From: Betaproteobacteria bacterium | GTDB taxonomy: Bacteria > Pseudomonadota > Gammaproteobacteria > Burkholderiales > Rhodocyclaceae | Assembly: GCA_016705475.1 (NCBI GenBank) | Contig: JADIYD010000010.1 | Span: forward strand, 124,001 to 188,000 | Direction: 5' to 3' | DNA length: 64,000 nt | Part shown: positions 32,755-40,427 of the stretch, one piece after another | How positions within the stretch are numbered: the stretch's first letter is position 1 | How the letters are laid out: each line of letters starts with the position of its first letter | The notes under the pieces: model-generated | Told to the model about the DNA's origin: nothing | The model's input: the letters and a program-made list of their open reading frames with translations, nothing else | Database searches by the model: none | Translations under genes and position numbers: made by a program

Positions 32755-33588
32755 TCAGCCCTTGATCCAGGTCTTGAGCGCCAGCCACAGTTTGCGCGTC
32801 GGCGGCAGCGAAATACGCTGGTGCAGTACCTGGAAATTCTCGCGCTTGATCTCGTCGAGCACGGTGCGATAGATCGCCGCCATGATCAGGCCGGGGCGCT
32901 GGCTCTTGCGGTCGACGGCCGGCAATTGGGCGAACGCCTGCTCGTAATACTTCTCGGCGCGCTCGTACTGGAACTGCATGAGCGCCGTGAAGTTGTCCGA
33001 GTACTTGCTGTTCAGGATGTCGGCAGCCGGCACGTTGAATTGCTTGAGTTCATCCATCGGGATGTAGATGCGGCCGCGCCGGGCATCTTCGCCGATGTCG
33101 CGAATGATGTTGGTGAGCTGGAAGGCCATGCCCAGATCGTGGGCGTATTTCTGCGTCTGGCGGTCCGAGTAGCCGAAGATTTCTGCGGCGAGCAGGCCGA
33201 CGACGCTGGCGACGCGGTAGCAGTAAAGCGACAGACCCTTGAAATCGAGAAAGCGCGACTGCGTGAGGTCCATCTCCATGCCGTCGATGATTTCGAGCAA
33301 CTGCTCTTTGGGCAGGTTGATGCTCTTGTCGAGCCCGGCCAGTGCCAGACCCACCGGGTGCTGCGGCTTGCCTTCAGCGACGCGTTCGATCTCCTGACGC
33401 CACCAGGCGAGCTTGGTCGAGGCGATGGCAACGTCGTTGCATTCATCGACGACGTCATCGACCTCGCGACAGAAGGCATAGAGCGCCATGATGGCGCGCC
33501 GGCGTGGCAAGGGCAGAAACAGGAAGCTGTAGTAGAAGGAGGAGCCGCTTTTGGCGCACTTCTCCTGGCAGTATTGGTCTGGATTCAT
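32755..33588 (-). CDS. hpnD: Presqualene diphosphate synthase
   Basis: A 277-residue trans-isoprenyl diphosphate synthase that condenses two farnesyl diphosphates into presqualene diphosphate. It has the aspartate-rich motifs CREVDDVVDE (first DxxxD) and LTNIIRDIGEDARRGR (second), and the YCYRVASVVGL segment. The start MNPDQYCQEKCAKSGSSFY at 33588 matches the family, although the frame is open to 33693. It overlaps neither neighbour and lies between hpnC and hpnE. Confidence 0.94.
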   Translation of the reverse strand: MNPDQYCQEKCAKSGSSFYYSFLFLPLPRRRAIMALYAFCREVDDVVDECNDVAIASTKLAWWRQEIERVAEGKPQHPVGLALAGLDKSINLPKEQLLEIIDGMEMDLTQSRFLDFKGLSLYCYRVASVVGLLAAEIFGYSDRQTQKYAHDLGMAFQLTNIIRDIGEDARRGRIYIPMDELKQFNVPAADILNSKYSDNFTALMQFQYERAEKYYEQAFAQLPAVDRKSQRPGLIMAAIYRTVLDEIKRENFQVLHQRISLPPTRKLWLALKTWIKG

Positions 33589-33592
33589 GGGG

Positions 33593-34402
33593 TCACATTC
33601 TAATGGATCGACCAGCCAGAACGAGCCAATCCCATTTGCCAAGCTTTGGGCGGCGCGTGAAAACATCGCCGCGCACCTGCCGGATGCGTTCAAGAATGCG
33701 CAATCCGCCCTGCATGGTCAGGCGGATTTCCCAGCCGAGGCGGCCGGGCAGGGCGTGCACGAGCGGTGCACCGCGCCTCATGAGCGCCGTCGCCCGGTCG
33801 ATCTCGAAATCCATGAGCGCCGCCCAGTTGGCCGACCAGCGGCTCTGCGCGATGTCATCCTCGCTGACGCGAAAATGCGGAAAGTCGGTGAGCGGTATGT
33901 AAATCCGGTCTTTTTTCCAGTCGACCGCAACATCCTGCCAAAAATTGATCAGTTGCAAGGCCGTGCAGATGCAATCGGACTGCTCAAGATGTTCCGGCTC
34001 GGTACGGCCAAACAGATGCAAAACCAGTCGCCCGACCGGGTTGGCCGAGCGTCGGCAATAGTCGAGCAGTTCCGGGTAATCGGCGTAGCGCGTTTTCACC
34101 ACGTCCTGCGCAAAAGCATCGAGCAGGTCGCGGAAAAGCTGGATCGGCAATTTGTTCGCGGCAATGACTTCGGCCAACGCGACGAACAGCGGCGTAAGCG
34201 GCACGCTGCCGGCTGCGATGCGATCCAGCTCGGCCCGGTAGGCGTTCAATCCGGCCAGGCGCTCGTCAGGCGAAGCATCACCCTCGTCGGCAATGTCGTC
34301 GGCGCTACGCGCAAAGCGGTAAATCACCTCGATCGGCCGGCGCAATTCGGCCGGTAAGAGCAGCGAAGCAACAGGAAAGTTTTCGTAATGATCAACGGAC
34401 AT
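33593..34402 (-). CDS. hpnC: Hydroxysqualene synthase
   Basis: A 269-residue paralogue of HpnD that converts presqualene diphosphate to hydroxysqualene. Aspartate-rich motifs are ARSADDIADEGD and NFWQDVAVDWKKDR, and the start MSVDHYENFPVAS is characteristic. It is first in the hpnCDE operon; its stop is four bases before the hpnD start. No hopanoid cyclase gene is in this window. The DNA of the second aspartate motif resembles the dispersed motif, probably in part by protein constraint. Confidence 0.94.
   Translation of the reverse strand: MSVDHYENFPVASLLLPAELRRPIEVIYRFARSADDIADEGDASPDERLAGLNAYRAELDRIAAGSVPLTPLFVALAEVIAANKLPIQLFRDLLDAFAQDVVKTRYADYPELLDYCRRSANPVGRLVLHLFGRTEPEHLEQSDCICTALQLINFWQDVAVDWKKDRIYIPLTDFPHFRVSEDDIAQSRWSANWAALMDFEIDRATALMRRGAPLVHALPGRLGWEIRLTMQGGLRILERIRQVRGDVFTRRPKLGKWDWLVLAGRSIRM
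33899..33933 (-). repeat. Dispersed motif-like segment inside hpnC
   Basis: Minus strand: GTTGCGGTCGACTGG, A-run, GACCGGATTTAC. The core and A-run are in register, but the segment encodes the conserved VAVDWKKDRIY, so the match may reflect protein sequence rather than the repeat. Confidence 0.35.
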
Positions 34403-34426
34403 CGTGGTCTGCTCTGGAGAAGGCGC

Positions 34427-35521
34427 CTAGTCGGTGCTAGAATTCGCCCCGCCTGCCCAAGTGGCGAAATTGGTAGACGCACCAGATTTAGGTTCTGGCG
34501 CCGAAAGGTGTGGGGGTTCGAGTCCCTTCTTGGGCACCATTTTCAGCACCTCGCTGAAAAATTGGTCTGCAGGCATCCGGAAACCGGCCGCATTCGGATG
34601 GCCGCCGCCACCATAACGCGTGGCGATCACCGAAACATCAAGTGTCTTGCCCTTCGACCGCAGCGAAGCCTTCACTTCGCCATCACCCGATAGTTGCCAG
34701 ATCAGCCCAAAGCTACCGCTTTGCTCGGCTAGCGAGTTGCCCAGTTCCGAGGCGAACAGCGCATTGGCGTTGATGGCGATGCCGGGAACGGCCAGCCAGG
34801 CCAGGTCGTCGTTGCTTACCACGCTCTGGCCATGTCGCCTGGCTTGCAGCGCATCGACTGGTTCGCCCCGAAGTTCGGCTGGCATGCGCAGCGCGCTCTG
34901 CGCCATGCGTTCGACTTCCAGTTGATAAAAGCGCTCGATGGCGCCGCCTTGGGCAAGCATCTCGAGGTAACGCGGGGAGCTGTCGTCGGGTGCCTCGAGC
35001 ACCAACTGATGCCAGACAAGAAAATCGAAAGATAGCAGGCGCAGGGCGCGACAGAATGGGCGGGTCTCCGGCGTGAAGCGCCACAAGTCCTGCTCTTCAA
35101 TATGGCGCAAGAGCAGCGGCGTCGTTTCGTTCGGATGAAAATGCTCCCAAGCCAGCCGGGCTCCGGATTTCTCCAGATCGAACACGACCTTCAGTGGCAA
35201 GTTCGGGTGCTGGTATCGGCGCAGGCTATCGTCACTGGCCTGAATTTTGTTGCCCCAGGCTTTCAGTGCCGAGGCGTGATGATCGATCTGGGTGACCGAG
35301 GCAGCAACTGCCGCCATCGTGTCCAGAAGCTCGGGTGGAAACGAGAAGTCGAGAATGAAAACGGCTTTGCCAGCAATATCGGCCAGTGACCAAGGCTGGC
35401 CATGATGCATGGGGCGATAAGTCGCAGTCTCACCAAAATGACGCCAGGCAGCGTAGGCGGCGCCGAAGCCATCCAGGCAGTCGGCGTGATAAATAACGAA
35501 TACCGGGGGTTGCGTCGCCAT
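34427..35521 (-). CDS. DHH/DHHA1 family phosphoesterase, reading frame runs antisense through tRNA-Leu
   Basis: A predicted phosphoesterase with the DHH architecture. It has YHADCLDGFGAAYAAW and ILDFSFPPE near the N-terminus, the signature DHH in VTQIDHHASALKAW near residue 80, and the DHHA1 glycine motif RYGGGGHPNAAGF near residue 320. Members hydrolyse oligoribonucleotides or other phosphodiesters. The conserved protein appears to end around SEVLKMVP. The frame then continues through the complement of tRNA-Leu (residues KKGLEPPHLSAPEPKSGAS onward) and stops at 34427, so roughly the last 35 residues are tRNA-derived. Confidence 0.85.
   Translation of the reverse strand: MATQPPVFVIYHADCLDGFGAAYAAWRHFGETATYRPMHHGQPWSLADIAGKAVFILDFSFPPELLDTMAAVAASVTQIDHHASALKAWGNKIQASDDSLRRYQHPNLPLKVVFDLEKSGARLAWEHFHPNETTPLLLRHIEEQDLWRFTPETRPFCRALRLLSFDFLVWHQLVLEAPDDSSPRYLEMLAQGGAIERFYQLEVERMAQSALRMPAELRGEPVDALQARRHGQSVVSNDDLAWLAVPGIAINANALFASELGNSLAEQSGSFGLIWQLSGDGEVKASLRSKGKTLDVSVIATRYGGGGHPNAAGFRMPADQFFSEVLKMVPKKGLEPPHLSAPEPKSGASTNFATWAGGANSSTD
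34438..34443 (+). promoter_or_regulatory. -10 element of the tRNA-Leu gene
   Basis: TAGAAT, 11 bases before the tRNA 5' end, fits a sigma-70 -10 box. No convincing -35 box was found at the right spacing. Confidence 0.45.
34455..34539 (+). tRNA. tRNA-Leu (anticodon UAG)
   Basis: An 85-base cloverleaf with acceptor GCCCAAG pairing with CTTGGGC, discriminator A and encoded CCA. The anticodon stem CCAGA/TCTGG holds the loop TTTAGGT (anticodon TAG). A long variable arm identifies the class II leucine type, and the T-arm has GTTCGAGTCCC. The whole gene lies antisense inside the 3' end of the DHH-family reading frame. Confidence 0.96.
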
Positions 35522-35523
35522 GC

Positions 35524-35724
35524 TCAGTAATGCGGTGGAAGTTCGTCGCGCAGGCTGAGCTGTTCGGGCGGCTGATTGTTTTGCGCCTGTTCGCGCAACG
35601 CGCGAATTTCACGAAAGAGCAGGTCTATCTGCTCCTGCTGGCGAAAAACCAGGCGATTCAACTCTTCGACGAGGTCTTCGGTGTAGCTGATCTTGATTTC
35701 AAGTTCGGTAATGCGCGATTCCAC
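35524..35724 (-). CDS. slyX: SlyX family protein
   Basis: A 66-residue coiled-coil protein: ESRITELEIKISYTEDLVEEL, then LNRLVFRQQEQID, ending in the typical PPHY. It starts at GTG behind a GGA ribosome site. Function of SlyX is unknown. It sits two bases upstream of the DHH gene and ten after the small membrane protein gene, so the three probably form one transcript. Confidence 0.9.
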   Translation of the reverse strand: MESRITELEIKISYTEDLVEELNRLVFRQQEQIDLLFREIRALREQAQNNQPPEQLSLRDELPPHY

Positions 35725-35733
35725 AAATTGTCC

Positions 35734-35874
35734 TTATTCTTCACTGCGCCAGTCGCGCAAGGTTTCCTTGGGTGGCGGCGGGGGTATGTCGTTTCGCGGC
35801 GGCCTTATCAGCGGCAGAGCGCCACCCAGTACGACAATCAGGCAGATGCCAAAAATAATCCAGCCTTCGTTCAT
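35734..35874 (-). CDS. Small single-pass membrane protein upstream of slyX
   Basis: A 46-residue frame starting MNEGWIIFGICLIVVLGG, one membrane helix, then ALPLIRPPRNDIPPPPPK and a charged DWRSEE tail. The proline-rich linker followed by an acidic end suggests a tail-exposed cytoplasmic segment. It has its own ATG and lies directly upstream of slyX. Family not recognised, but the composition is clearly protein-like. Confidence 0.65.
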   Translation of the reverse strand: MNEGWIIFGICLIVVLGGALPLIRPPRNDIPPPPPKETLRDWRSEE

Positions 35875-35935
35875 GTGGATCTCCGTTGCGAGGATCGACA
35901 GTGTACTTGGCTTCTCAAAAAATCGCGAAGGGCTG

Positions 35936-35963
35936 TTGACATCGGCTTTTACGTCTGTAAAAT
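35936..35963 (+). promoter_or_regulatory. Sigma-70 promoter of tRNA-Val
   Basis: TTGACA at 35936-35941, 16-base spacer, TAAAAT at 35958-35963, ending 12 bases before the tRNA. It is the best -35/-10 pair noticed in the window. Confidence 0.85.
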
Positions 35964-35975
35964 GCGCGCTTCTTT

Positions 35976-36052
35976 AGGCGGTTAGCTCAGTTGGTTAGAG
36001 CGCCACGTTGACATCGTGGAGGTCGTTGGTTCGATTCCAATACCGCCTACCA
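35976..36052 (+). tRNA. tRNA-Val (anticodon GAC)
   Basis: A 77-base cloverleaf: acceptor AGGCGGT pairs with ACCGCCT, D-arm TAGCTCAGTTGGTTAGAGC, anticodon stem CCACG/CGTGG with loop TTGACAT, T-loop GGTTCGATTCC, encoded CCA. It is followed by a terminator before thrS. Confidence 0.95.
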
Positions 36053-36135
36053 AAATTCCTGACGGAGCTGAATTAATGATTTTCCGAACTTGCACCACGG
36101 TTCAGAAACGCTAATCGAGTCAGCCTTCGTTTGAC

Positions 36136-36170
36136 CAAAAAAGTGCGGCTCACTCCCGCACTTTTTTTTC
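36136..36170. terminator. Intrinsic terminator between tRNA-Val and thrS
   Basis: AAAAAAGTGCGG, loop, CCGCACTTTTTTTT: an 11-base stem with a long T-run. It ends the tRNA transcript and could also act as a leader attenuator for thrS, whose start is 16 bases downstream. Confidence 0.88.
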
Positions 36171-36185
36171 GCCTGGATATTTGCC

Positions 36186-38102
36186 ATGCCTGATATCAAA
36201 CTGCCCGATGGTTCCATCCGCTCTTTTGAACAGCCGGTAACAATCGCCGAAGTGGCGGCCAGCATCGGCGCCGGTCTGGCCCGTGCGGCGCTGGGCGGCA
36301 AGGTCGATGGCACCCTGGTTGATACCTCTTATCTGATCGACAAAGATGTTGATCTGGCCATCATTACCGAGCGTGATCCCGAAGGTTTGGAGCTGATCCG
36401 CCACTCAACCGCTCACCTTCTGGCCTTCGCGGTCAAAGAGTTGTTCCCCGATGCGCAGGTCACCATCGGCCCGGTCATAGAAAACGGCTTCTACTACGAT
36501 TTCGCTTACAAGCGGCCATTCACTCCGGAAGATCTGGTAGCCATCGAAAAGCGCATGTCCGAACTGGCCAAGAAAGACATTCCTGTAACACGCGAAGTCT
36601 GGGCGCGCGATGATGCGGTCAAGTTCTTCCTCGACCTTGGCGAGAAATACAAGGCTGAACTGATCGGCGCCATACCGGCTGACCAGCAGGTTTCGCTTTA
36701 CCGCGAAGGTGATTTCATTGACCTTTGCCGTGGCCCGCACGTGCCGACGACGGCCAAGCTCAAAGTCTTCAAGCTCATGAAGGTGGCCGGCGCCTATTGG
36801 CGTGGTGACCATCGCAACGAACAGTTGCAGCGCATCTACGGCACCGCCTGGGCCAAGAAGGAAGATCTCGACGCCTACCTGCACATGCTGGAAGAGGCTG
36901 AAAAGCGCGATCACCGCCGCCTTGGCAAGCAATTCGACTTGTTCCACATGCAGGACGAAGCGCCGGGGCTGGTTTTCTGGCACCCCAAGGGCTGGGCAAT
37001 CTGGCAGGAAATCGAAAGCTACATGCGCGCGGTCTACCGCAACAATGGTTACCAGGAAGTGCGCTGCCCGCAAATTCTTGACAAGGCCTTGTGGGAGAAG
37101 TCGGGCCATTGGGAGCACTATAAGGACAACATGTTCACGACTTCATCGGAAAATCGCGATTACGCGGTCAAGCCGATGAATTGTCCAGGCCATGTTCAGG
37201 TCTTCAATGCCGGCTTGCGTTCTTACCGCGAACTGCCGCTGCGTTACGGCGAGTTTGGCTCCTGCCATCGTAACGAACCGGCTGGCGCTCTGCATGGCCT
37301 GATGCGCGTGCGCGGCTTCGTGCAGGATGACGGTCACATCTTCTGTACCGAAGATCAGATCGAATCCGAAGTGACGGCCTTCAATGCGCTGGTCAAGAAG
37401 GTTTATGCCGATTTCGGCTTTAGGGATGTGGCCGTCAAGCTGGCCTTGCGTCCGGATAGCCGCGTCGGTTCCGACGAAGTCTGGGACAAGGCCGAGGACG
37501 CGTTGCGTCAGGGCTTGCGGGCTTCCGGTCTGGAGTGGACGGAACTGCCGGGCGAGGGCGCCTTTTATGGTCCGAAGATCGAATTCCACATCCGGGACGC
37601 TATCGGTCGTTCGTGGCAGTGTGGCACGATGCAGGTCGACTTTTCGATGCCGGGCCGTCTCGGCGCGGAATATGTCAGTGCCGATGACACGCGCAAAGTT
37701 CCGGTCATGCTGCATCGCGCGATCCTCGGTTCGTTGGAGCGCTTCATCGGCATCCTGATCGAGAATTTCTCAGGTGCACTGCCGCTTTGGCTGGCGCCAG
37801 TTCAGGCGGTTGTCCTGAATATTTCCGAAAAGCAGGCCGAATACGCCGCGGATGTTGCGCAAAAGCTGCATCAGGCTGGCTTCCGGGCCGAGTCGGATTT
37901 GCGTAACGAGAAAATTACCTATAAAATTCGGGAACATAGCTTGAACCGGCTGCCTTATCAGCTCGTTGTGGGCGATAAGGAAAAAGCGGACGGACTAGTG
38001 GCCGTGCGTACTCGCGGTGGTCAGGATCTCGGGCAGATGTCCATTGATGACCTGATCAGGCATCTTCAGAACGAAGTTGCCGCGCGGAGTGGCACGGCTT
38101 AA
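36186..38102 (+). CDS. thrS: Threonyl-tRNA synthetase
   Basis: A 638-residue class II synthetase charging tRNA-Thr. It has the TGS domain (MPDIKLPDGSIRSFEQPVTI, 1-60), the editing domain with the zinc/editing motif HSTAHLLAFA near residue 75, and a catalytic core containing NCPGHVQVF, RYGEFGSCHRNEPAGALHG (motif 2) and HRAILGSLERF (motif 3). A C-terminal anticodon-binding domain follows. The length matches the family. It opens the thrS-infC-rpmI-rplT-pheS-pheT-ihfA-merR operon. Confidence 0.97.
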   Translation: MPDIKLPDGSIRSFEQPVTIAEVAASIGAGLARAALGGKVDGTLVDTSYLIDKDVDLAIITERDPEGLELIRHSTAHLLAFAVKELFPDAQVTIGPVIENGFYYDFAYKRPFTPEDLVAIEKRMSELAKKDIPVTREVWARDDAVKFFLDLGEKYKAELIGAIPADQQVSLYREGDFIDLCRGPHVPTTAKLKVFKLMKVAGAYWRGDHRNEQLQRIYGTAWAKKEDLDAYLHMLEEAEKRDHRRLGKQFDLFHMQDEAPGLVFWHPKGWAIWQEIESYMRAVYRNNGYQEVRCPQILDKALWEKSGHWEHYKDNMFTTSSENRDYAVKPMNCPGHVQVFNAGLRSYRELPLRYGEFGSCHRNEPAGALHGLMRVRGFVQDDGHIFCTEDQIESEVTAFNALVKKVYADFGFRDVAVKLALRPDSRVGSDEVWDKAEDALRQGLRASGLEWTELPGEGAFYGPKIEFHIRDAIGRSWQCGTMQVDFSMPGRLGAEYVSADDTRKVPVMLHRAILGSLERFIGILIENFSGALPLWLAPVQAVVLNISEKQAEYAADVAQKLHQAGFRAESDLRNEKITYKIREHSLNRLPYQLVVGDKEKADGLVAVRTRGGQDLGQMSIDDLIRHLQNEVAARSGTA

Positions 38103-38127
38103 TTTTGTTGTTTTCGGGGGTTTCACC

Positions 38128-38649
38128 ATAGCTCAGAACAAGGCGCATCGCCTCAACGAAGAAATTACGGTTCCGGAGATTCGTCTCCAGGGTGCAGAAG
38201 GTGAACAGCTAGGCATTGTCAGCATTCGCGAGGCCTTGCACATGGCTGAAGAAGCCGGTGCTGATCTGGTCGAGATTGCGCCGACCGCGAAGCCGCCGGT
38301 CTGCCGCATCATGGACTACGGCAAGTTCAAGTACCAGGAACAGAAGCGGGCTCACGAAGCCAAGTTGAAGCAGAAGCAGGTGCAGGTCAAGGAAATCAAA
38401 CTGCGCCCCGGTACCGACGAAAACGATTACCAGATCAAGCTCAGGAATATGACGCGTTTCCTGGAAGAGGGCGACAAGGTCAAAGTTACCTTGCGCTTCC
38501 GGGGCCGCGAAATGGCGCACCAGGAATTCGGTATGCGCCAGTTGGAACGGATCAAGGCAGATCTCGATGAAGTAGGTGCAGTCGAGCAGATGCCGAAGAT
38601 GGAAGGTCGTCAGATGATCATGATCATCGGGCCGGCCAAGAAGAAGTAA
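38128..38649 (+). CDS. infC: Translation initiation factor IF-3, non-canonical ATA start
   Basis: IF-3 of about 173 residues, which binds the 30S subunit and discriminates against wrong start codons. The N-domain starts IAQNKAHRLNEEITVPEIRL, followed by the linker KYQEQKRAHEAKLKQKQ and a C-domain ending GPAKKK. No ATG, GTG or TTG fits the family start. An ATA at 38128, behind a GGGGG stretch, is in the right place. Rare start codons (AUU in E. coli) let IF-3 repress its own synthesis, and ATA would serve the same role. An in-frame start upstream at 38077 inside the thrS end is unlikely. Confidence 0.92.
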   Translation: MAQNKAHRLNEEITVPEIRLQGAEGEQLGIVSIREALHMAEEAGADLVEIAPTAKPPVCRIMDYGKFKYQEQKRAHEAKLKQKQVQVKEIKLRPGTDENDYQIKLRNMTRFLEEGDKVKVTLRFRGREMAHQEFGMRQLERIKADLDEVGAVEQMPKMEGRQMIMIIGPAKKK

Positions 38650-38742
38650 GAAGCAGCAAAAGTAGTTACATAAGTGCTTTCGGGTAGTCAAAGCGTTTCC
38701 GTAGTGGAAACCACCTGGCGGCATGTCATTAAGGAGCATTAA

Positions 38743-38940
38743 ATGCCCAAAATGAAGACCAAGAGCAGCGCCAAAAAGCGTTTCTCTATTCGCGCTGGTG
38801 GCACCATCAAGCGCGGTCAAGCCTTCAAGCGTCACATCCTGACCAAGAAGACGACCAAGGTGAAACGCCATCTGCGCGGTTCCGTCGAAGTTAACGCGCG
38901 CGATTCAGCATCCGTCCGCGCCATGATGCCCTACGCATAA
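38743..38940 (+). CDS. rpmI: 50S ribosomal protein bL35
   Basis: A 65-residue basic ribosomal protein: PKMKTKSSAKKRFSIRAGG, then FKRHILTKKTTKVKRHLRG, matching bL35. An AAGGAG ribosome site precedes the ATG. The 93-base gap after infC contains a GTTTCC/GGAAAC hairpin at 38695-38711 that might be part of ribosomal-protein feedback control. Confidence 0.97.
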   Translation: MPKMKTKSSAKKRFSIRAGGTIKRGQAFKRHILTKKTTKVKRHLRGSVEVNARDSASVRAMMPYA

Positions 38941-38951
38941 GGAGATAGAAG

Positions 38952-39311
38952 ATGCCTAGAGTTAAACGTGGTGTAACAGCGCGCGCGCGTCACAAGAAGA
39001 TTCTCGTTCAGGCCAAGGGTTACCGCGGTCGTCGCAAGAACGTATATCGCGTCGCCAAGCAGGCGGTGATGAAGGCCGGTCAATACCAGTACCGTGACCG
39101 TCGTCAACGCAAGCGTCAGTTCCGTTCCCTGTGGATCGCCCGTATCAATGCAGCAGCTCGCGAGCTGGGCATGAAGTACAGCACCTTCATGAATGGTCTG
39201 AAGAAGGCCAATATCGAAGTCGACCGCAAGGTTCTGGCCGATCTGGCCGTTTTCGATCAGCCGGCTTTTGCCGCTCTGGCCGCCCAGGCCAAGGCACAGC
39301 TCGGCGCCTGA
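38952..39311 (+). CDS. rplT: 50S ribosomal protein bL20
   Basis: A 119-residue 23S rRNA-binding protein needed early in 50S assembly. It has the family start PRVKRGVTARARHKKIL, then GYRGRRKNVYRVAKQAV and FMNGLKKANIEVDRKVL. It lies 11 bases after rpmI with an AAGGAGAT ribosome site. A strong terminator follows. Confidence 0.97.
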   Translation: MPRVKRGVTARARHKKILVQAKGYRGRRKNVYRVAKQAVMKAGQYQYRDRRQRKRQFRSLWIARINAAARELGMKYSTFMNGLKKANIEVDRKVLADLAVFDQPAFAALAAQAKAQLGA

Positions 39312-39324
39312 GCGAAAGCGTAGT

Positions 39325-39355
39325 TAAAAAAAGGAGGCGCAAGCCTCCTTTTTTA
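39325..39355. terminator. Terminator/attenuator between rplT and pheS
   Basis: AAAAAAAGGAGGC, GCAA loop, GCCTCCTTTTTT: an eight-base GC-containing stem extended by A/T pairing. It lies inside the operon, so partial readthrough into pheST or a separate pheS promoter is expected. Confidence 0.9.
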
Positions 39356-39380
39356 TTGGTGGTTTTGTTGGTGGACGTCT

Positions 39381-40427
39381 ATGGACAATCTCGATCAAAT
39401 CGTTAGCGAAGCCCAAGCGGCTTTCGCTGCCATTTCTGACCCCGATGCGCTGGAACAGGTAAAAGCCCGTTTCTTAGGCAAGAGCGGGCAGATCACCGAA
39501 CTTCTCAAGGGCCTGGGCAAACTGCCGCCGGAAGAGAAGAAAACTGCCGGTGCGGCGATCAACGTCGCCAAGACAGCAGTTGAGACAGCGCTCAACGAGC
39601 GCCGCGAAGCGATCCGCAAGGCAGCGCTCGAAGCGCGCCTGGCCGAAGAGGCGCTGGATGTTACCTTGCCCGGTCGCGCTGAAGCGCGCGGTGGTCTGCA
39701 CCCGGTGACGCGCACGCTGGAACGCATTGAGGCGCTGTTCCGCTCCATCGGTTTCGAAGTGGCCGATGGCCCCGAGATCGAGGAAGACTTTTTCAATTTC
39801 ACTGCAATGAATACGCCCGAGGATCACCCGGCGCGTTCAATGCATGACACGTTTTACCTGCAGAACCCGGACGGCACGGTTGCCGACAAGGTGCTGCTGC
39901 GTACTCACACCAGCCCGATCCAGGCGCGCTACATGAAGGCGCACGTCGAACGCTACGGTCAACTGGAAAAAATGCCGGAAATCAGAATCATCGCGCCGGG
40001 CCGCGTCTATCGTGTCGATTCCGATGCGACGCACTCGCCAATGTTCAATCAGGTCGAAGGCCTGTGGGTGGGCGACGGTGTTTCCTTTGCCGATCTCAAG
40101 GGCGTCATCGCCGATTTTCTCAAGAGCTTCTTCGAGACCGATGACCTGGTCGTGCGTTTCCGTCCTTCCTTCTTCCCGTTTACCGAGCCATCGGCCGAAA
40201 TCGACGTTGCTTTCATGAGCGGCGCGCTGAAAGGCCGCTGGCTGGAGATCGCCGGTTGCGGCATGGTGCATCCGGACGTGCTGCGCATTGCCGGCATCGA
40301 TCCGGAAAAATACACCGGCTTCGCCTTTGGCTTTGGTCAGGACCGCCTGACCATGCTGCGTTATGGCGTCAATGATCTGCGCCTATTCTTTGAAGGCGAC
40401 CTCCGTTTCCTGAGGCAATTCGCATGA
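39381..40427 (+). CDS. pheS: Phenylalanyl-tRNA synthetase alpha subunit
   Basis: A 348-residue class II catalytic subunit of the alpha2-beta2 PheRS. It has an N-terminal coiled-coil (to about residue 100), motif 1 near HPVTRTLERIEALFRSIGF, motif 2 RIIAPGRVYRVDSDATHSP, and motif 3 FGFGQDRLTMLRYGVNDLR. The stop overlaps the pheT ATG (ATGA), coupling translation and subunit ratio. Confidence 0.97.
   Translation: MDNLDQIVSEAQAAFAAISDPDALEQVKARFLGKSGQITELLKGLGKLPPEEKKTAGAAINVAKTAVETALNERREAIRKAALEARLAEEALDVTLPGRAEARGGLHPVTRTLERIEALFRSIGFEVADGPEIEEDFFNFTAMNTPEDHPARSMHDTFYLQNPDGTVADKVLLRTHTSPIQARYMKAHVERYGQLEKMPEIRIIAPGRVYRVDSDATHSPMFNQVEGLWVGDGVSFADLKGVIADFLKSFFETDDLVVRFRPSFFPFTEPSAEIDVAFMSGALKGRWLEIAGCGMVHPDVLRIAGIDPEKYTGFAFGFGQDRLTMLRYGVNDLRLFFEGDLRFLRQFA

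Noticed and set aside
32905..32930. TTGCGGTCGACGGCC inside hpnD
   Set aside because: Partial core only, no A-run, explained by the conserved protein sequence.
36136..36170. Hairpin before thrS considered as a T-box or riboswitch
   Set aside because: No T-box specifier or antiterminator elements; the position right after tRNA-Val and the T-run fit a simple terminator.
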